From the NCBI GenBank assembly GCA_964530445.1, contig CAZHBJ010000166.1, positions 1 to 7,152 of the forward strand: a stretch of DNA of 7,152 bases. Direction: 5' to 3'. The DNA is from FEN-1297 sp964530445 (GTDB lineage Bacteria; Bacteroidota; Ignavibacteria; Ignavibacteriales; Ignavibacteriaceae). The translations under genes were made by a program, and so were the position numbers. Below the pieces are notes generated by a model, which saw nothing but the letters and a program-made list of their open reading frames with translations, did no database searches and was not told where the DNA came from. Below are positions 6,970 to 7,152 of this stretch, one piece after another; within the stretch, counting starts at the first letter, position 1, and each line of letters starts with the position of its first letter.

Positions 6970-6993
6970 TGCCCGGTGGAGGGCTACCGGGCA
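6970..6993 (-). terminator. GC-rich perfect 8-bp hairpin upstream of ilvE
   Basis: TGCCCGGT (6970-6977) and ACCGGGCA (6986-6993) are exact reverse complements around an 8-base loop. Read on the minus strand, the stem is followed by GTATTTTAAAT, a modest U-rich tail, so it may terminate a transcript entering from the right. As it lies 73 bases before the ilvE start, it could also be part of an ilvE leader. The plus-strand side has no U-run. Confidence 0.5.
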
Positions 6994-7000
6994 TGGGGAA

Positions 7001-7032
7001 GATTCATTAAGGGGGGGTAAACTTAATGAATC
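7001..7032. repeat. Perfect 11-bp inverted repeat with a poly-G loop
   Basis: GATTCATTAAG (7001-7011) and CTTAATGAATC (7022-7032) are exact reverse complements around a 10-base loop that is almost all G on the plus strand (seven G in a row at 7011-7017, counting the stem's last base). It starts seven bases after the preceding GC-rich hairpin. It could be a second terminator, an operator, or an RNA structure exposing a C-rich loop on the ilvE-side transcript. Confidence 0.6.
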
Positions 7033-7105
7033 GAATTGAATAAAAATTAATACATAAAATTATTAGAATCAATAAGTATCCATAACTATTTAGATTAGTG
7101 TAATA

Positions 7106-7147
7106 ACTCCATAGAAATGACATAGATTCGACTCAATAGAAATGTCA
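7106..7147. repeat. Two near-identical 17-bp direct repeats, 25-bp period
   Basis: ACTCCATAGAAATGACA (7106-7122) and ACTCAATAGAAATGTCA (7131-7147) match at 15 of 17 positions and start 25 bases apart. TGACAT (7118-7123) and ATGTCA (7142-7147) also form an inverted pair. Short repeated blocks of this kind are common near the ends of insertion sequences, but the window stops five bases later, so the element itself, if any, is not visible. Confidence 0.4.
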
Positions 7148-7152
7148 GTAAA

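Noticed and set aside
7111..7139. Three ATAG tetramers (7111, 7122, 7136) as an OxyR binding site
   Set aside because: The first two are 11 bp apart but the third is 14 bp away and no CTAT partners exist; they are explained by the 25-bp-period repeat.

Overview
This AT-rich 7.15 kb window carries five intact protein genes on the plus strand, one intact gene on the minus strand, and two broken genes on the plus strand. Base composition, weak or absent Shine-Dalgarno sites at several starts, the AraC and branched-chain aminotransferase sequence types and the standard genetic code suggest a member of the Bacteroidota/Chlorobiota/Ignavibacteriota group. That assignment is an inference from sequence style, not a placement.

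Left part (24-4786): a co-directional run of five genes made of three NAD(P)H-dependent oxidoreductases bracketed by two transcription factors. First comes an OxyR-type peroxide sensor that keeps both redox cysteines (C199/C208). It is followed by an NmrA-like atypical SDR, an aldo/keto reductase interrupted by one in-frame TGA, a classical carbonyl-reductase-type SDR, and an AraC-family regulator. The 188-base gap after oxyR holds two GGCTACA direct repeats 21 bp apart, a spacing like that of tandem AraC half-sites. The simplest reading is a stress-response locus that reduces carbonyl or quinone electrophiles formed during oxidative stress. The three enzymes probably have related substrates, and the aldo/keto reductase is now disabled or depends on readthrough.

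Middle (4787-5436): no intact gene. It holds a decaying membrane-protein gene (about 4841-5151), recognisable across one in-frame TAG and one frameshift. An AT-rich spacer follows, with an 8-bp inverted repeat just ahead of a small unknown protein gene (5437-5733).

Right part: the small gene converges on ilvE (branched-chain amino acid aminotransferase, minus strand, 5812-6897), with a shared hairpin between them. Upstream of ilvE lie two perfect hairpins in tandem (6970-7032). Near the right edge are two near-identical 17-bp repeats with a 25-bp period (7106-7147), possibly the edge of a mobile element that continues outside the window. I see no tRNA, rRNA, CRISPR array or complete insertion sequence, and no wholly new multi-gene system. 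The points most worth checking are the interrupted reductase, the candidate operator, the decayed gene and the paired hairpins.
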